Source: Winogradskyella algicola (GTDB lineage Bacteria; Bacteroidota; Bacteroidia; Flavobacteriales; Flavobacteriaceae). From it: 64,000 nucleotides of DNA. This document shows positions 24,609-34,845 of this stretch, piece by piece (position 1 is the stretch's first letter; each line of letters begins with the position of its first letter). The stretch lies in assembly GCF_005869935.1 (NCBI RefSeq), contig NZ_SZQF01000008.1, forward strand, positions 62,001-126,000, given 5' to 3'. Made by a program: the position numbers and the translations under genes. The notes beneath the pieces are model-generated. The model saw only the letters and a program-made list of their open reading frames with translations, ran no database searches and was not told where the DNA came from.

Positions 24609-26771
24609 ATGAAAAAAATACTTACCCTAACATTTTTTGTTTGTGCTGTTTTTCAGGCTGTTGCACAGACTGATGGTATTACTTATCAAGCTGTAATTAT
24701 TGGTCCTGATGATTTAGAATTACCAGGAGTAGATGCTGAAGGTAATTATTTACCAAATACCACTATTACCATAAGATTTACAATCTACGATAGTGGAAAT
24801 CAAGTAGAATTTGAAGAAGTTCAAGTCACAGAAACTGATGATTTTGGAAGAATTAATCTTTTAATTGGTGAAGCTGAACACGATTACTTTAAAGAAATAA
24901 ATTGGGATGGTACACCAAAAGATTTAAAGGTAGAAATCGATTTTGAAGCTGGAAGTAATTTTGAAGAAATGAGCAGAGAGCGTTTAACATTTTTACCATT
25001 TGCTTATCATAGAAACATAACAGCAACAGGAACTTTAACTGTCGATGACCGAACGTATTTAAATGGAGAACTAGAAGTTCATGGTCCAACAAATTTATTC
25101 AGCTCTTTTACGGTTTATGATAATAATTCAATATTAGGTGGTGACTTAACTGTAGATGGTGAAACAAACCTTAATGGTGCGCTTACGGTTAACAATACAA
25201 GTCCAACAAATCTAACAGGTACGCTAAATGTAGATGGTTTAACTAATCTTAACGATGATTTAGATGTATTAAGTGGGCACACCACGTTAAATACACTTAC
25301 AGTTAACGGCGAAGCAGCTTTTGGTGATTTGGTTGCAGAAACCTTAAAAGTTACTGATTCTACGACGCTTCAAGGAGGACTATATGTTAATACGCAATCT
25401 CAGGTTAGAGTAAATAGAATATTTCAAGATAATTTTCAGTTAGACACTAATATAAATCACCATGTAATGCTTATTGAAGGTGGTCGACAAGGATTAGCTA
25501 TAAAGGTTAATGGAGGAAGAGATAACACCACAAATTTCATCACCTTTTTTGATGATTTAAGTGATCAGTCTTGGGGAAGAATTGAAGGTGAGCGTGTAGA
25601 AGACTTTGTAAATAATGCCGATTATCAATTTGGTCTAGAGACGCTAGAGTATGATTCCTACGATGCTATTTTCGACACAGGTGTTGCAGCTTATGAATTT
25701 GCTAAGTCTTTAGGTACAATAGGTATTGCATCTACATCATCTACTGGTTGTGTTGGCTTTGGTGCTTGTGTTACAGCTCCTATACCATCTTGGATAATTG
25801 GTAGTACAGCTCAATCTATTGTTGCTGGTCTTCAGATTGTAGTTGCTGGTGTTGGGATTGGCATTACACAAGGAAACCTCAATTATTATCAAGATTATAA
25901 AGCAATGCTAGAAGGAGTGACCTATGCTTCTGGAGCAGGTGATTATGCCGAATATTTATTAAGAGAAGATTTAAACGAAAAAATGGTCTTTGGTGATATA
26001 GTTGGTGTAAAAGGTGGGAAGATTACTAAGAATCTTTTAGGTGCTGATAGAATGATGGTGGTATCCTATAAGCCGATTGTTCTTGGAAATATGCCAGAAC
26101 CTAACCGAGAATCTGAATACGAAAAAGTAGCCTTTATGGGACAAGTGCCAGTAAAAGTGTTTGGTAAGGTTAATATTGGCGATTATATAATACCTAGTGG
26201 TAAAAATGACGGTATTGGTATGGCAATTAAGCCAGAGTATATCTCATCTAGTCAACTTAAAAATATTGTAGGTGTTGCATGGGCAGAGAGTAATGATCCT
26301 ATGGGAATGCGATTAATTAACACAGCTGTAGGTGTTAATAGAAATGATAGTCAATTTATTATTCAAAGATTAGAAGATAAAGTAGATCAGCAAGCAAAAG
26401 AAATCACTTATTTAAAAGGTCAAATAGAAAGCATTTTAGATAGAATAAATAATGTTGAAAATGGAACATACACAGGACAAATAGTGGAAAATGAAAAAGA
26501 GAGCCATTCTAAATATGAAGTCATTGAATCTCCAGAAAGCGATATTATATACCACGAAATTACAAGAGACGATTTTGAAAAAGGATTAATCCTTGCTGAG
26601 CAGATGATACTTAACTCTAATAAAAATGGCGAAAACGAAAAATTAGTTGAGGCTTTAAACAAGCTTAAAACAGATGAGGAATTTAAAACAAAGTTTTTCA
26701 ATATGATTCAAGAAGAATTAAGCAAGCAAATTCACTTTCATCAAGAGATTGATATCAAAGGAAGACATTAA
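24609..26771 (+). CDS. Large secreted repeat protein with peptidase-G2/tail-fibre-like C-terminal domain
   Basis: 720 residues with a signal peptide (ending AVAQT). Residues about 20-135 resemble a Bacteroidota N-terminal domain (DGITYQAVI ... FLPFAYHR). Residues 135-260 are short repeats of the type LTVDGETNLNGAL, as in beta-helical fibres. Residues about 355-420 are hydrophobic and Gly-rich. Residues about 440-580 match the pattern GAGDYAEYLLRE ... GDIVGVKGGKITK ... EKVAFMGQVPVKVFGKV seen in peptidase-G2-like, intramolecular-chaperone regions of fibres. A coiled coil follows (about 585-625). No T9SS tail is visible. It may be a trimeric surface fibre; function inferred from architecture only. 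Confidence 0.7.
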   Translation: MKKILTLTFFVCAVFQAVAQTDGITYQAVIIGPDDLELPGVDAEGNYLPNTTITIRFTIYDSGNQVEFEEVQVTETDDFGRINLLIGEAEHDYFKEINWDGTPKDLKVEIDFEAGSNFEEMSRERLTFLPFAYHRNITATGTLTVDDRTYLNGELEVHGPTNLFSSFTVYDNNSILGGDLTVDGETNLNGALTVNNTSPTNLTGTLNVDGLTNLNDDLDVLSGHTTLNTLTVNGEAAFGDLVAETLKVTDSTTLQGGLYVNTQSQVRVNRIFQDNFQLDTNINHHVMLIEGGRQGLAIKVNGGRDNTTNFITFFDDLSDQSWGRIEGERVEDFVNNADYQFGLETLEYDSYDAIFDTGVAAYEFAKSLGTIGIASTSSTGCVGFGACVTAPIPSWIIGSTAQSIVAGLQIVVAGVGIGITQGNLNYYQDYKAMLEGVTYASGAGDYAEYLLREDLNEKMVFGDIVGVKGGKITKNLLGADRMMVVSYKPIVLGNMPEPNRESEYEKVAFMGQVPVKVFGKVNIGDYIIPSGKNDGIGMAIKPEYISSSQLKNIVGVAWAESNDPMGMRLINTAVGVNRNDSQFIIQRLEDKVDQQAKEITYLKGQIESILDRINNVENGTYTGQIVENEKESHSKYEVIESPESDIIYHEITRDDFEKGLILAEQMILNSNKNGENEKLVEALNKLKTDEEFKTKFFNMIQEELSKQIHFHQEIDIKGRH

Positions 26772-26806
26772 AACTCAATGTAGTTGTAGTTGAAAACTAA
26801 AACATT

Positions 26807-29800
26807 ATGAAAAAACTGGTTTTAATAACGTCATTCTTATCAATTGTTTTATGGTCTGGTTTGATTGCACAGACAACTGTTATACCAGATGCAAACTTTG
26901 AGAATTACTTAGAAACACATACGGCAGATGGAACTGAAGTTGCAGTTGGTGATGATGCAAGCATGGGAGATGGTATTAGTAATAATGGATTGGTTTTTAC
27001 TAATAGAATCAATACCGTTGTGCTTCTTGATGTTAGTAATTTAGATATTGAAGATCTTACTGGTATTGAAGCTTTTATAGATTTAGAAAATTTACTTTGC
27101 AGTAATAATGACCTGTCTTTTTTAGATGTTTCAAACAATACCAATTTAGTGTCATTAATCTGTGGCTCTAACAGTCTTACTGATTTAGTAGTTGATAGCA
27201 ACCTAAATTTAGAATTCTTAAACTGTTCTGATAACCAAATTCAAAATTTAGTACTAGCAAATAATACAGCTTTAAAGAGTCTTACTGTTTCTGGTAATCA
27301 GTTACAAAGTATTGATGTTTCTGCTAATACAGAGTTATCATTGTTAAATGTGTCTAATAATAGAATAGCAGGTGAGTTAACAGTAAGTAATAATGCAAAT
27401 TTAGAAAGTCTGTTTTGCGCATCAAACCGAATTACGATGCTAGACCTTTCGGCAAATGCGCTGTTAAGAAATCTTGATGTTTCTGATAATGCTTTAACTA
27501 ACTTAGATTTAAGCGCTATTAACTCTGTGGTTTGCCCAGATCCTCAAACAGATCCTGTAACGGTTTGTCAAGGTTTTTCATCAATTAACGTATCCCGAAA
27601 TCAATTGTCATCATTGGTTGTAGCTAATGGATTTAATGATTTGGTTTCAATTTTCGATGCTTCAAACAATCCTAATTTATTCTGTATACAAATAGACAAT
27701 GGTTTTATACCAAACGGATGGGTAAAAGACGATTGGACCTACTTTACAGATGCTAATTGTGTAGATATTTACACCTATGTGCCAGATGATAATTTTGAGC
27801 AAGCACTAATTAATCTTGGTTACGATGATGTGTTAGATAATCTAGTGCTCACCGCAAATATTGAAACAGTTATCGATTTAAATATTTCTAATGCTTCTAT
27901 AACGAGCTTAATAGGTATAGAAGATTTTACTGCACTCGAAGTTTTAGATTGTAATAATAATACAATCGAAACTATTGACATTTCTAATAATCTAACATTG
28001 CAAGAAATAGATATATCAAATAACAATTTATCAGCTTTAGACTTAAGTGTAAATACGTCTTTGGTTACAGTTAATTGTTCAGGGAATTCAGTTGAAGAAC
28101 TCAATATAGAAACGAATACAGCTTTAACGGTACTGAATTGTTCTGGTAATGCATTGACTGCTTTGGATTCAAGCAACAATTTGTTGTTAACTGATTTAGA
28201 CTGTTCCATGAATGAGATGGAAAATTTGAATGTTAGCTTTAATACTGCATTAACAAGTCTGTTGTGTAACAACAATAACTTATTTGCTCTAAATATTAAC
28301 AATGGTAATAACAATGTAATCACCAATTTTAATGCAACAAATAATCCCAATTTATTCTGTATAAAAGTTGATGATGTTGCTTTTGCAAATGCAGCAGTAG
28401 GTTGGCAAAAAGATGCAATAGCTACTTATAATTTAGATTGCGGAACTTATGTGCCAGATGATAACTTTGAGCAAGCACTTATAGACCAAGGTATAGATTC
28501 TGATGGGACACTAAACAACTTTGTGCCAACTGCAGATGTTAGTGGTGTAACGATTTTAGATGTGTCTAGTTTGGCGATTGAAGACTTAACCGGAATTGAA
28601 GATTTTGTCGCTCTACAAGATTTAAATTGTTCTAACAATAGCCTTATCAGTCTAGATTTGAGTAATAATACTGCACTACAAATTTTAGATTGTTCTATTA
28701 ACCAGATAGAAGCTTTAGACCTCACAGTCAATATTGCTTTAACTTCAGTCCTTTGTAGTAACAATTCCCTAAGAACTTTAAATATCGAAAATGGTAATAA
28801 CGCTTCGCTAGTAGTGTTTAATACTACAATAAATCCCTATTTATTCTGTATAAATATAGATGATGCTGTTGTTGGTAATATTCCTGCAAACTGGCAAAAA
28901 GATGATTTTACGGTCTACGATGGAGACTGCTTTAACAATAGAATTACACTGATACCTGATACTTTTTTTGAACAAGCCTTAATCGATTTTGGATATGATG
29001 ATGTTATTGATGGGCAAGTACTAACTGCTAACATAGAGCATATACAAACTATAGATGTTAGTGACAACGGAATTTCAGATCTTACAGGAATACAAGATTT
29101 TCAATCTTTGATTGAGTTAGATTGTAGTGGGAATTTTTTAGATGCTTTAGATCTTAGCGATATGATAAATTTAGAGCGTTTAAACTGTAGTTCTAATTAT
29201 TTACTTACCAATGATATTAATGATGCAAATGGGTTGCTCAATACTACAGGTACTTTAAATTTAGTAGAACTCTATTGCGCAAACAACAATCTAAATAATC
29301 TTGATACTTCACAGAACGTCAATTTACAATTATTAGACTGTGCCGATAATAACTTAGAAATGCTCAATGTTTCTGGCAATATTGTATTGAGAGAGTTAAA
29401 CTGTTCTAATAACAACTTATCAGATTTAGATATTAGTAGTAATACGGTTTTAGAAAGCCTTAATTGTGATAGTAATGCATTAAATAATTTGCAAACAGTA
29501 ACAGTAAATAACAATACATTAATAAGTCTAAGCTGTGTTAATAATAACCTACAGAATTTATGGGTTGATAATTATTTAGAATTGGTAAGGTTAAATTGTG
29601 CATCTAATGAATTAACACAACTTAACACTACCAATAACACTTCATTAGAGTTTTTATCAATAGGTAACAACCAAGTTTCTGATGTAGATCTAACAAGTAA
29701 TGTTAACTTGGTTGAGGCTTTATTATCGCAAAATAATTTAACGACACTTAATAGTAATGCTAATACGCAATTAGAGTTTTTAAACTGTGCTTTTAATGAA

Positions 29801-32479
29801 ATTGTAAATCTCGATTTAAGCTCAAATACATTACTTAAATCTATAAAGTGTTCTGGAAACCAATTAAGCACCTTAGACTTAAATAACAATACTAATCTAA
29901 TAGAAGTTGATGCCAGTGCCAATATGTTAACGAGTGTAAATTTGGGCACAGATTTAAGCTTACTAAAAACATTAAATTTAAGTAACAATCAACTCGAAAA
30001 TGATTTAGATTTAACTACAATTGCTGTTTCGGCTTGTGTTTTTCAGACAAATCAAACTGAATTTTGTCCAGAGAGTATTGCTATAAATGTATCCAATAAT
30101 CTATTTAGTTTTATCAATATTCAAAACGGAATCAATCAAGATGTTGTAAACTTTAGCGCATCTAATAATCCTAATCTAGAATGTATACAAGTAGATGATG
30201 TTAATAATGTTCCTGCAGGATGGATAAAAGATGAAGCAACATCTTATAGCGAAGATTGTAACTTTGGCGAAACCTATGTGCCAGATGATAATTTTGAGCA
30301 AGCACTCATAGACTTAGGGTACGATTCAGGACCTTTAAACGACTATGTGCTTACTGCAAATATTGAAGGTGTTTTAGCCTTAGATGTAAGCGGTAACAAT
30401 ATTGCAGAGTTAACTGGACTAGAAGACTTTTTAGCTTTAGAAAATTTTAACTGTTCGTCTAATACCATTTCAGAAATAGATTTAAGCTCTAATACTAATT
30501 TGTTAGTTCTAGATTGTTCTAACAATCAACTATCAAGTTTAGATGTAATGAGTAATACAGCTTTAGTAAATTTAAATTGCTCAAATAATACAATTAGCAA
30601 TCTAGATTTAAACAATAATACAAACCTTACAGACTTAAATATTGCATCGAATGATTTTACTGATTTTCTTCCAAGTGAAGTGCTAACACTTCAGGTTTTT
30701 AATTGCGATGATAATGCTATACTAGATTTAGATTTTCAGCAAAATCAAGCGCTAACAAGTCTTAGTTGTCAGTCCAATGTATTGGAAACGCTTAATGTAA
30801 GAAACACTCAAAATGCAATCTTATTAAATCTAAATGCGCAAAACAACCCTAATCTTACTTGTATAGAAACAGATACAGGTGCAATACCAGTTGGTGCAAC
30901 TTGGACTATAGATACTACAACGCAGTTGGCAATAGAATGTTTCTTTGGTGAAACTTATGTGCCAGACGATAATTTTGAACAAGCTTTAATAGATTTTGGA
31001 TACGATTCTGGACCACTAGATGATTATGTTACCACAGAAGCTATAGAAGAAATTGAATTTTTAAATATAAGCTCAAGAGAAATATCAGACCTAACAGGAA
31101 TTGAAGATTTTATTGGTTTGCTGAGTTTAGATATTGAAGACAATCTTATTGAAGCTGTTGATTTTAGTAATAATGTGTTATTGGCTAGTCTTGACGCTTC
31201 AGATAATTTATTAGATGAAATAGATATTTCGGTCTTACCAAACCTCACAACTTTAAATGTTTCAAATAATAATCTTTCACAACTTAATGTTAGTGGCAAT
31301 ACGAGTCTAATCAACCTCGATATATCTAATAATTCTATTACAGAGGTAGAAGTATCTACATTATTTGGTTTAGAAGATTTTAACTGTGCATTCAATATGT
31401 TAAGTAGTTTAGATCTTACACAGAATCCAAACCTAAATATCTTGTTTTGTCAATCTAACGCTTTGGCTGGTGATCAACTCAATCTTCAGAATGGTAATAA
31501 TGAAAACCTACAGATTTTTAATGCTACAAACAACCCTAGTTTAGGATGTATTTTGGTGGATGATCCTGTGGCAGTAATTAATAATGAAGATGGTACTTAC
31601 GATAATTGGAGTAAGGATGCTTCAGCTAGTTATCAAATTATTTGCGAAGATGCAGATAATGATGGAGTACCAAATGAAGATGACCTTTGTCCTAGTACAA
31701 CGTTTGGTGCACCTGTAGATTTATTTGGTTGTGAAGTAATCAATTTACCAGTTGATAATTTCTCGGTAACCATAACTGGCGAAACCTGTCTTAATAGTAA
31801 TAATGGTAAAGTAACTATTATTGCACAAGAGTTATATAATTATACAGTATCGCTTTTTAGTGAAGATATTATTGAACCAACAGGTGAAGATTTTTACCAA
31901 GAATACGATTTTACCAACGATGTAGAAATTTTTAATCTTTTGGCAGCCACTTACCAAATGTGCATTACTATAGAAGAATGGCCAAACTATGAGTCTTGTT
32001 ACACTATTGTTATAACAGAGCCAAATCCAATTGAAGTTTTTGCCAGTAGACCAGCTTCGAACGGTAAAATTGAGGTTGATTTGTCTGGTGGTAATGTTTA
32101 CAACGTCGATTTTAATGGTGAAGGATTTACTACCCATAACACAAATTTAGAATTACAATTACAACAAGGTGAGAACATTTTAAAAATAGAAACAGATTTA
32201 GATTGTCAGGGCAGTTATGAAAAACGATTCTTTTATGATAATCAATATCTAATATACCCAAATCCCTTTCAAGATGAAATAAAGATGTATAACGGTATAG
32301 AAGAGAATGAGATAAGTATTAATGTTTACAATACTTTAGGGCAGATGGTTTTAAGTAAAGTCATGGAAAACAAAGGTACTGATATGACACTCAATACGGA
32401 CAAGCTTAGGGATGGAGTGTATTTACTCAAAATCAGATCAACATCTGGAGTGTCATCCTATAAAATCATTAAAAAATGA
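26807..32479 (+). CDS. Giant leucine-rich-repeat surface protein with T9SS sorting tail
   Basis: 1890 residues. Signal peptide ends LIAQT. Six large modules each begin with an approximate (T)YVPDDNFEQALIDLGYD segment followed by LTGIEDF and a run of 20-22-residue LRRs of the type LDCSNNQLSSLDVSNNTALV. Modules start near residues 24, 323, 546, 711, 1156 and 1385. Each LRR has a Cys at the LxC position, giving a cysteine ladder as in internalin-like LRRs. A thrombospondin type 3 calcium-binding segment (DADNDGVPNEDDLCP) lies at about 1620, and the T9SS sorting domain (IYPNPFQDEIKMYN to VSSYKIIKK) ends the protein. It is likely a surface adhesin. The last bases overlap the next gene's ATG by 4. 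Confidence 0.93.
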   Translation: MKKLVLITSFLSIVLWSGLIAQTTVIPDANFENYLETHTADGTEVAVGDDASMGDGISNNGLVFTNRINTVVLLDVSNLDIEDLTGIEAFIDLENLLCSNNDLSFLDVSNNTNLVSLICGSNSLTDLVVDSNLNLEFLNCSDNQIQNLVLANNTALKSLTVSGNQLQSIDVSANTELSLLNVSNNRIAGELTVSNNANLESLFCASNRITMLDLSANALLRNLDVSDNALTNLDLSAINSVVCPDPQTDPVTVCQGFSSINVSRNQLSSLVVANGFNDLVSIFDASNNPNLFCIQIDNGFIPNGWVKDDWTYFTDANCVDIYTYVPDDNFEQALINLGYDDVLDNLVLTANIETVIDLNISNASITSLIGIEDFTALEVLDCNNNTIETIDISNNLTLQEIDISNNNLSALDLSVNTSLVTVNCSGNSVEELNIETNTALTVLNCSGNALTALDSSNNLLLTDLDCSMNEMENLNVSFNTALTSLLCNNNNLFALNINNGNNNVITNFNATNNPNLFCIKVDDVAFANAAVGWQKDAIATYNLDCGTYVPDDNFEQALIDQGIDSDGTLNNFVPTADVSGVTILDVSSLAIEDLTGIEDFVALQDLNCSNNSLISLDLSNNTALQILDCSINQIEALDLTVNIALTSVLCSNNSLRTLNIENGNNASLVVFNTTINPYLFCINIDDAVVGNIPANWQKDDFTVYDGDCFNNRITLIPDTFFEQALIDFGYDDVIDGQVLTANIEHIQTIDVSDNGISDLTGIQDFQSLIELDCSGNFLDALDLSDMINLERLNCSSNYLLTNDINDANGLLNTTGTLNLVELYCANNNLNNLDTSQNVNLQLLDCADNNLEMLNVSGNIVLRELNCSNNNLSDLDISSNTVLESLNCDSNALNNLQTVTVNNNTLISLSCVNNNLQNLWVDNYLELVRLNCASNELTQLNTTNNTSLEFLSIGNNQVSDVDLTSNVNLVEALLSQNNLTTLNSNANTQLEFLNCAFNEIVNLDLSSNTLLKSIKCSGNQLSTLDLNNNTNLIEVDASANMLTSVNLGTDLSLLKTLNLSNNQLENDLDLTTIAVSACVFQTNQTEFCPESIAINVSNNLFSFINIQNGINQDVVNFSASNNPNLECIQVDDVNNVPAGWIKDEATSYSEDCNFGETYVPDDNFEQALIDLGYDSGPLNDYVLTANIEGVLALDVSGNNIAELTGLEDFLALENFNCSSNTISEIDLSSNTNLLVLDCSNNQLSSLDVMSNTALVNLNCSNNTISNLDLNNNTNLTDLNIASNDFTDFLPSEVLTLQVFNCDDNAILDLDFQQNQALTSLSCQSNVLETLNVRNTQNAILLNLNAQNNPNLTCIETDTGAIPVGATWTIDTTTQLAIECFFGETYVPDDNFEQALIDFGYDSGPLDDYVTTEAIEEIEFLNISSREISDLTGIEDFIGLLSLDIEDNLIEAVDFSNNVLLASLDASDNLLDEIDISVLPNLTTLNVSNNNLSQLNVSGNTSLINLDISNNSITEVEVSTLFGLEDFNCAFNMLSSLDLTQNPNLNILFCQSNALAGDQLNLQNGNNENLQIFNATNNPSLGCILVDDPVAVINNEDGTYDNWSKDASASYQIICEDADNDGVPNEDDLCPSTTFGAPVDLFGCEVINLPVDNFSVTITGETCLNSNNGKVTIIAQELYNYTVSLFSEDIIEPTGEDFYQEYDFTNDVEIFNLLAATYQMCITIEEWPNYESCYTIVITEPNPIEVFASRPASNGKIEVDLSGGNVYNVDFNGEGFTTHNTNLELQLQQGENILKIETDLDCQGSYEKRFFYDNQYLIYPNPFQDEIKMYNGIEENEISINVYNTLGQMVLSKVMENKGTDMTLNTDKLRDGVYLLKIRSTSGVSSYKIIKK

Positions 32480-33177
32480 AAAAGATAGTATTTATAATTT
32501 GTGTTACAATACTCACTGTGTCTTGTAGCGACACCACCAATGATGGCAATCCAAACGGCAACGGAAATGGACAAGATTTACCAACGGGAGTTAATCTTGT
32601 TTTTCCGCATCAGGATGATTTGTGTAATGAAGGCACTAATATTACGGAGACAGAGAGTACCGTGTTTTTTGAATGGGAACCAAATAGTTATGCAGAAACA
32701 TATACACTTACTTTAGAGAATTTATCTTCGGGTAATACAACACAATATGAGACAAGTGATTTTATATTGCCAATAACTATTCAGCGAGCGGTTGCGTATA
32801 GGTGGTTTGTGGAGTATAATCACCAAGATGAAGCTAAAGTAAGTGCTATTTGGAATTTTTATAACGCAGGTCCTGGTATTGTTACATATCCACCATTTCC
32901 AGCAGATTTAATAGCTCCAATGATGGCGCAAAATATCCCAAGTGCTAATTCGGTGGTATTACACTGGGAAGGAAGTGATGTAGAGAATGATATTGTTGGT
33001 TACGATGTATACGTCTCTACTAATAATCCACCAGAACTTAATACGAATGATATTACAGCAAATCAGCTGACAGTAGCTGTAGCGCCAAACAACATTTATT
33101 ATTGGAAAGTTGTAACAAAAGATGCTGAAGGAAACACCTCTGAATCTAACATTTTTCAGTTTAGAATTTTAGAATAA
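32476..33177 (+). CDS. Lipoprotein with fibronectin type III-like domains
   Basis: 233 residues with lipobox VSC (about residues 15-17) followed by an Asn/Gly-rich linker. The rest consists of two Fn3-like domains: residues about 40-130 (FEWEPNSYAETYTLTLEN ... AYRWFVEYNHQDE) and 145-232 (VVLHWEGSDVENDIVGYDVY ... NIYYWKVVTKDAEG). It overlaps the giant LRR gene by 4 bases (ATGA), so the two are translationally coupled. A surface-lipoprotein partner of the LRR protein is a reasonable inference. Confidence 0.82.
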   Translation: MKKIVFIICVTILTVSCSDTTNDGNPNGNGNGQDLPTGVNLVFPHQDDLCNEGTNITETESTVFFEWEPNSYAETYTLTLENLSSGNTTQYETSDFILPITIQRAVAYRWFVEYNHQDEAKVSAIWNFYNAGPGIVTYPPFPADLIAPMMAQNIPSANSVVLHWEGSDVENDIVGYDVYVSTNNPPELNTNDITANQLTVAVAPNNIYYWKVVTKDAEGNTSESNIFQFRILE

Positions 33178-33239
33178 TTGTTGTTAAAAAAATATCTAAA
33201 AAAGTTGACAACTCAAATCTTCAATGTGAGCACATTTGT

Positions 33240-33247
33240 TATTTTTG
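33240..33247 (+). promoter_or_regulatory. -7 promoter element immediately before guaA
   Basis: TATTTTTG matches TAnnTTTG. It ends 3 bases before the ATG at 33251, so transcription would begin at or within a few bases of the start codon and give a leaderless or nearly leaderless guaA mRNA. No clear -33 box is seen. Confidence 0.5.
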
Positions 33248-33250
33248 CAC

Positions 33251-34786
33251 ATGCAACACAACAAAGTCCTTATTTTAGATTTCGGATCGCAGTACACGCA
33301 GCTTATTGCGCGCCGAGTTAGAGAGTTGAATATCTATTGTGAGATTCATCCATTCAATAAAATTCCTTCAGATTCAGATAGCTTTAAGGCCGTAATTTTA
33401 TCAGGAAGTCCAAATTCAGTTAGAGGAGAAGATGTACTTCATCCAGACCTTTCAAAAATTAGAGGTAAAAAGCCAATGTTAGCCGTGTGCTATGGTGCGC
33501 AGTATTTGGCACATTTTTCAGGTGGTGAGGTCGCGGAATCTAACACCAGAGAATATGGAAGAGCAAATCTGGCTTTTATAAAACCTAACGAAGATTTTTT
33601 CGAAAACATTCATGAAGGTAGCCAAGTGTGGATGAGCCATAGTGACACCATTAAAAAACTACCAAAAGGAGGAGTTTTACTGGCAAGTACTGAAGATGTA
33701 GAAAATGCAGCATTCAAAATTGAAGGCGAAGATACGTATGCTATCCAATTTCATCCAGAGGTATATCACTCAACAGATGGACACCAATTACTTCAAAATT
33801 TCTTAGTAAAAATTGCTAAGGTCAATCAAGATTGGACACCTAATGCATTTGTGGAAGAAACTGTTGAAGAGCTTAAAGAAAAACTTGGTAACGATAAAGT
33901 TGTATTAGGTTTATCAGGTGGTGTAGATTCTTCAGTAGCTGCCATGCTGTTGCATAAAGCTATAGGTAAAAATCTGTATTGCATATTTGTGAATAACGGT
34001 TTACTTCGTAAAAATGAATTCGAAGATGTATTGCATCAATACGAAGGCATGGGATTAAACGTTAAAGGAGTAGATGCTTCGGCACGCTTTTTGGATGCCT
34101 TAGCTGGTAAGAGTGACCCAGAGGAAAAACGTAAAACCATTGGTCGTGTGTTCATTGAGGTTTTTGATGATGAAGCGCATCTTATACAAGATGTAAAATG
34201 GCTGGCACAAGGAACCATTTATCCAGATGTTATAGAAAGTATTTCTGCAACAGGTGGACCAAGCGCGACTATAAAAAGCCATCATAATGTTGGTGGTTTG
34301 CCAGACTTTATGAAATTAAAAGTTGTTGAGCCTTTAAAGGCATTGTTTAAAGATGAGGTAAGACGCGTTGGTGCTTCTATGAATATGGATTCGCACCTAT
34401 TAGGTCGTCATCCATTTCCTGGTCCAGGATTGGCAATTCGTATTCTTGGAGATCTAACTCGTGAGAAAGTTCGTATATTACAAGAGGTAGATGCTATTTT
34501 TATTAATAACCTGCGTTCTTGGAATTTATACGATAAGGTATGGCAAGCAGGAGCAATGTTATTACCAGTTAATAGTGTTGGTGTAATGGGAGATGAGCGC
34601 ACTTATGAAAAATGTGTGGCATTAAGAGCTGTTGAGAGTACAGATGGAATGACGGCAGACTGGGTAAATTTACCATATGAGTTTCTGCAAAAGACCTCAA
34701 ATGAAATTATAAATAAAGTAAAAGGGGTTAACAGAGTTGTTTACGATATCAGTTCTAAGCCACCTGCAACGATAGAATGGGAATAA
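33251..34786 (+). CDS. guaA: GMP synthase (glutamine-hydrolysing)
   Basis: GuaA converts XMP to GMP using glutamine and ATP. The 511-residue protein has the N-terminal class I amidotransferase ([20 protein letters not shown], nucleophile Cys in AVCYGAQ, and HPEV), the ATP-pyrophosphatase P-loop [16 protein letters not shown], and the C-terminal dimerisation domain with [12 protein letters not shown] and the end KPPATIEWE. The start is the ATG at 33251, which matches the usual N-terminus [11 protein letters not shown]; a TTG at 33236 lies within the promoter and was rejected. The LysM-protein gene follows after 59 bases. Confidence 0.98.
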   Translation: MQHNKVLILDFGSQYTQLIARRVRELNIYCEIHPFNKIPSDSDSFKAVILSGSPNSVRGEDVLHPDLSKIRGKKPMLAVCYGAQYLAHFSGGEVAESNTREYGRANLAFIKPNEDFFENIHEGSQVWMSHSDTIKKLPKGGVLLASTEDVENAAFKIEGEDTYAIQFHPEVYHSTDGHQLLQNFLVKIAKVNQDWTPNAFVEETVEELKEKLGNDKVVLGLSGGVDSSVAAMLLHKAIGKNLYCIFVNNGLLRKNEFEDVLHQYEGMGLNVKGVDASARFLDALAGKSDPEEKRKTIGRVFIEVFDDEAHLIQDVKWLAQGTIYPDVIESISATGGPSATIKSHHNVGGLPDFMKLKVVEPLKALFKDEVRRVGASMNMDSHLLGRHPFPGPGLAIRILGDLTREKVRILQEVDAIFINNLRSWNLYDKVWQAGAMLLPVNSVGVMGDERTYEKCVALRAVESTDGMTADWVNLPYEFLQKTSNEIINKVKGVNRVVYDISSKPPATIEWE

Positions 34787-34845
34787 AATAGTGACGACAG
34801 CGTTGATTTTGTTTCTAAAAATCAGGATAAGGTAAATCAAAATAC

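Noticed and set aside
24609..26771. Prophage tail-fibre region
   Set aside because: No other phage genes are near; the protein has a Sec signal and sits among surface proteins.
26905..32137. Long antisense open frames opposite the giant LRR gene
   Set aside because: They follow from the repetitive codon pattern of the LRR sequence, lack promoters or start context, and encode low-complexity Leu/Ser/Val-rich translations.
33236..33250. guaA starting at TTG 33236
   Set aside because: It would translate the -7 promoter element; the ATG at 33251 gives the conserved N-terminus.
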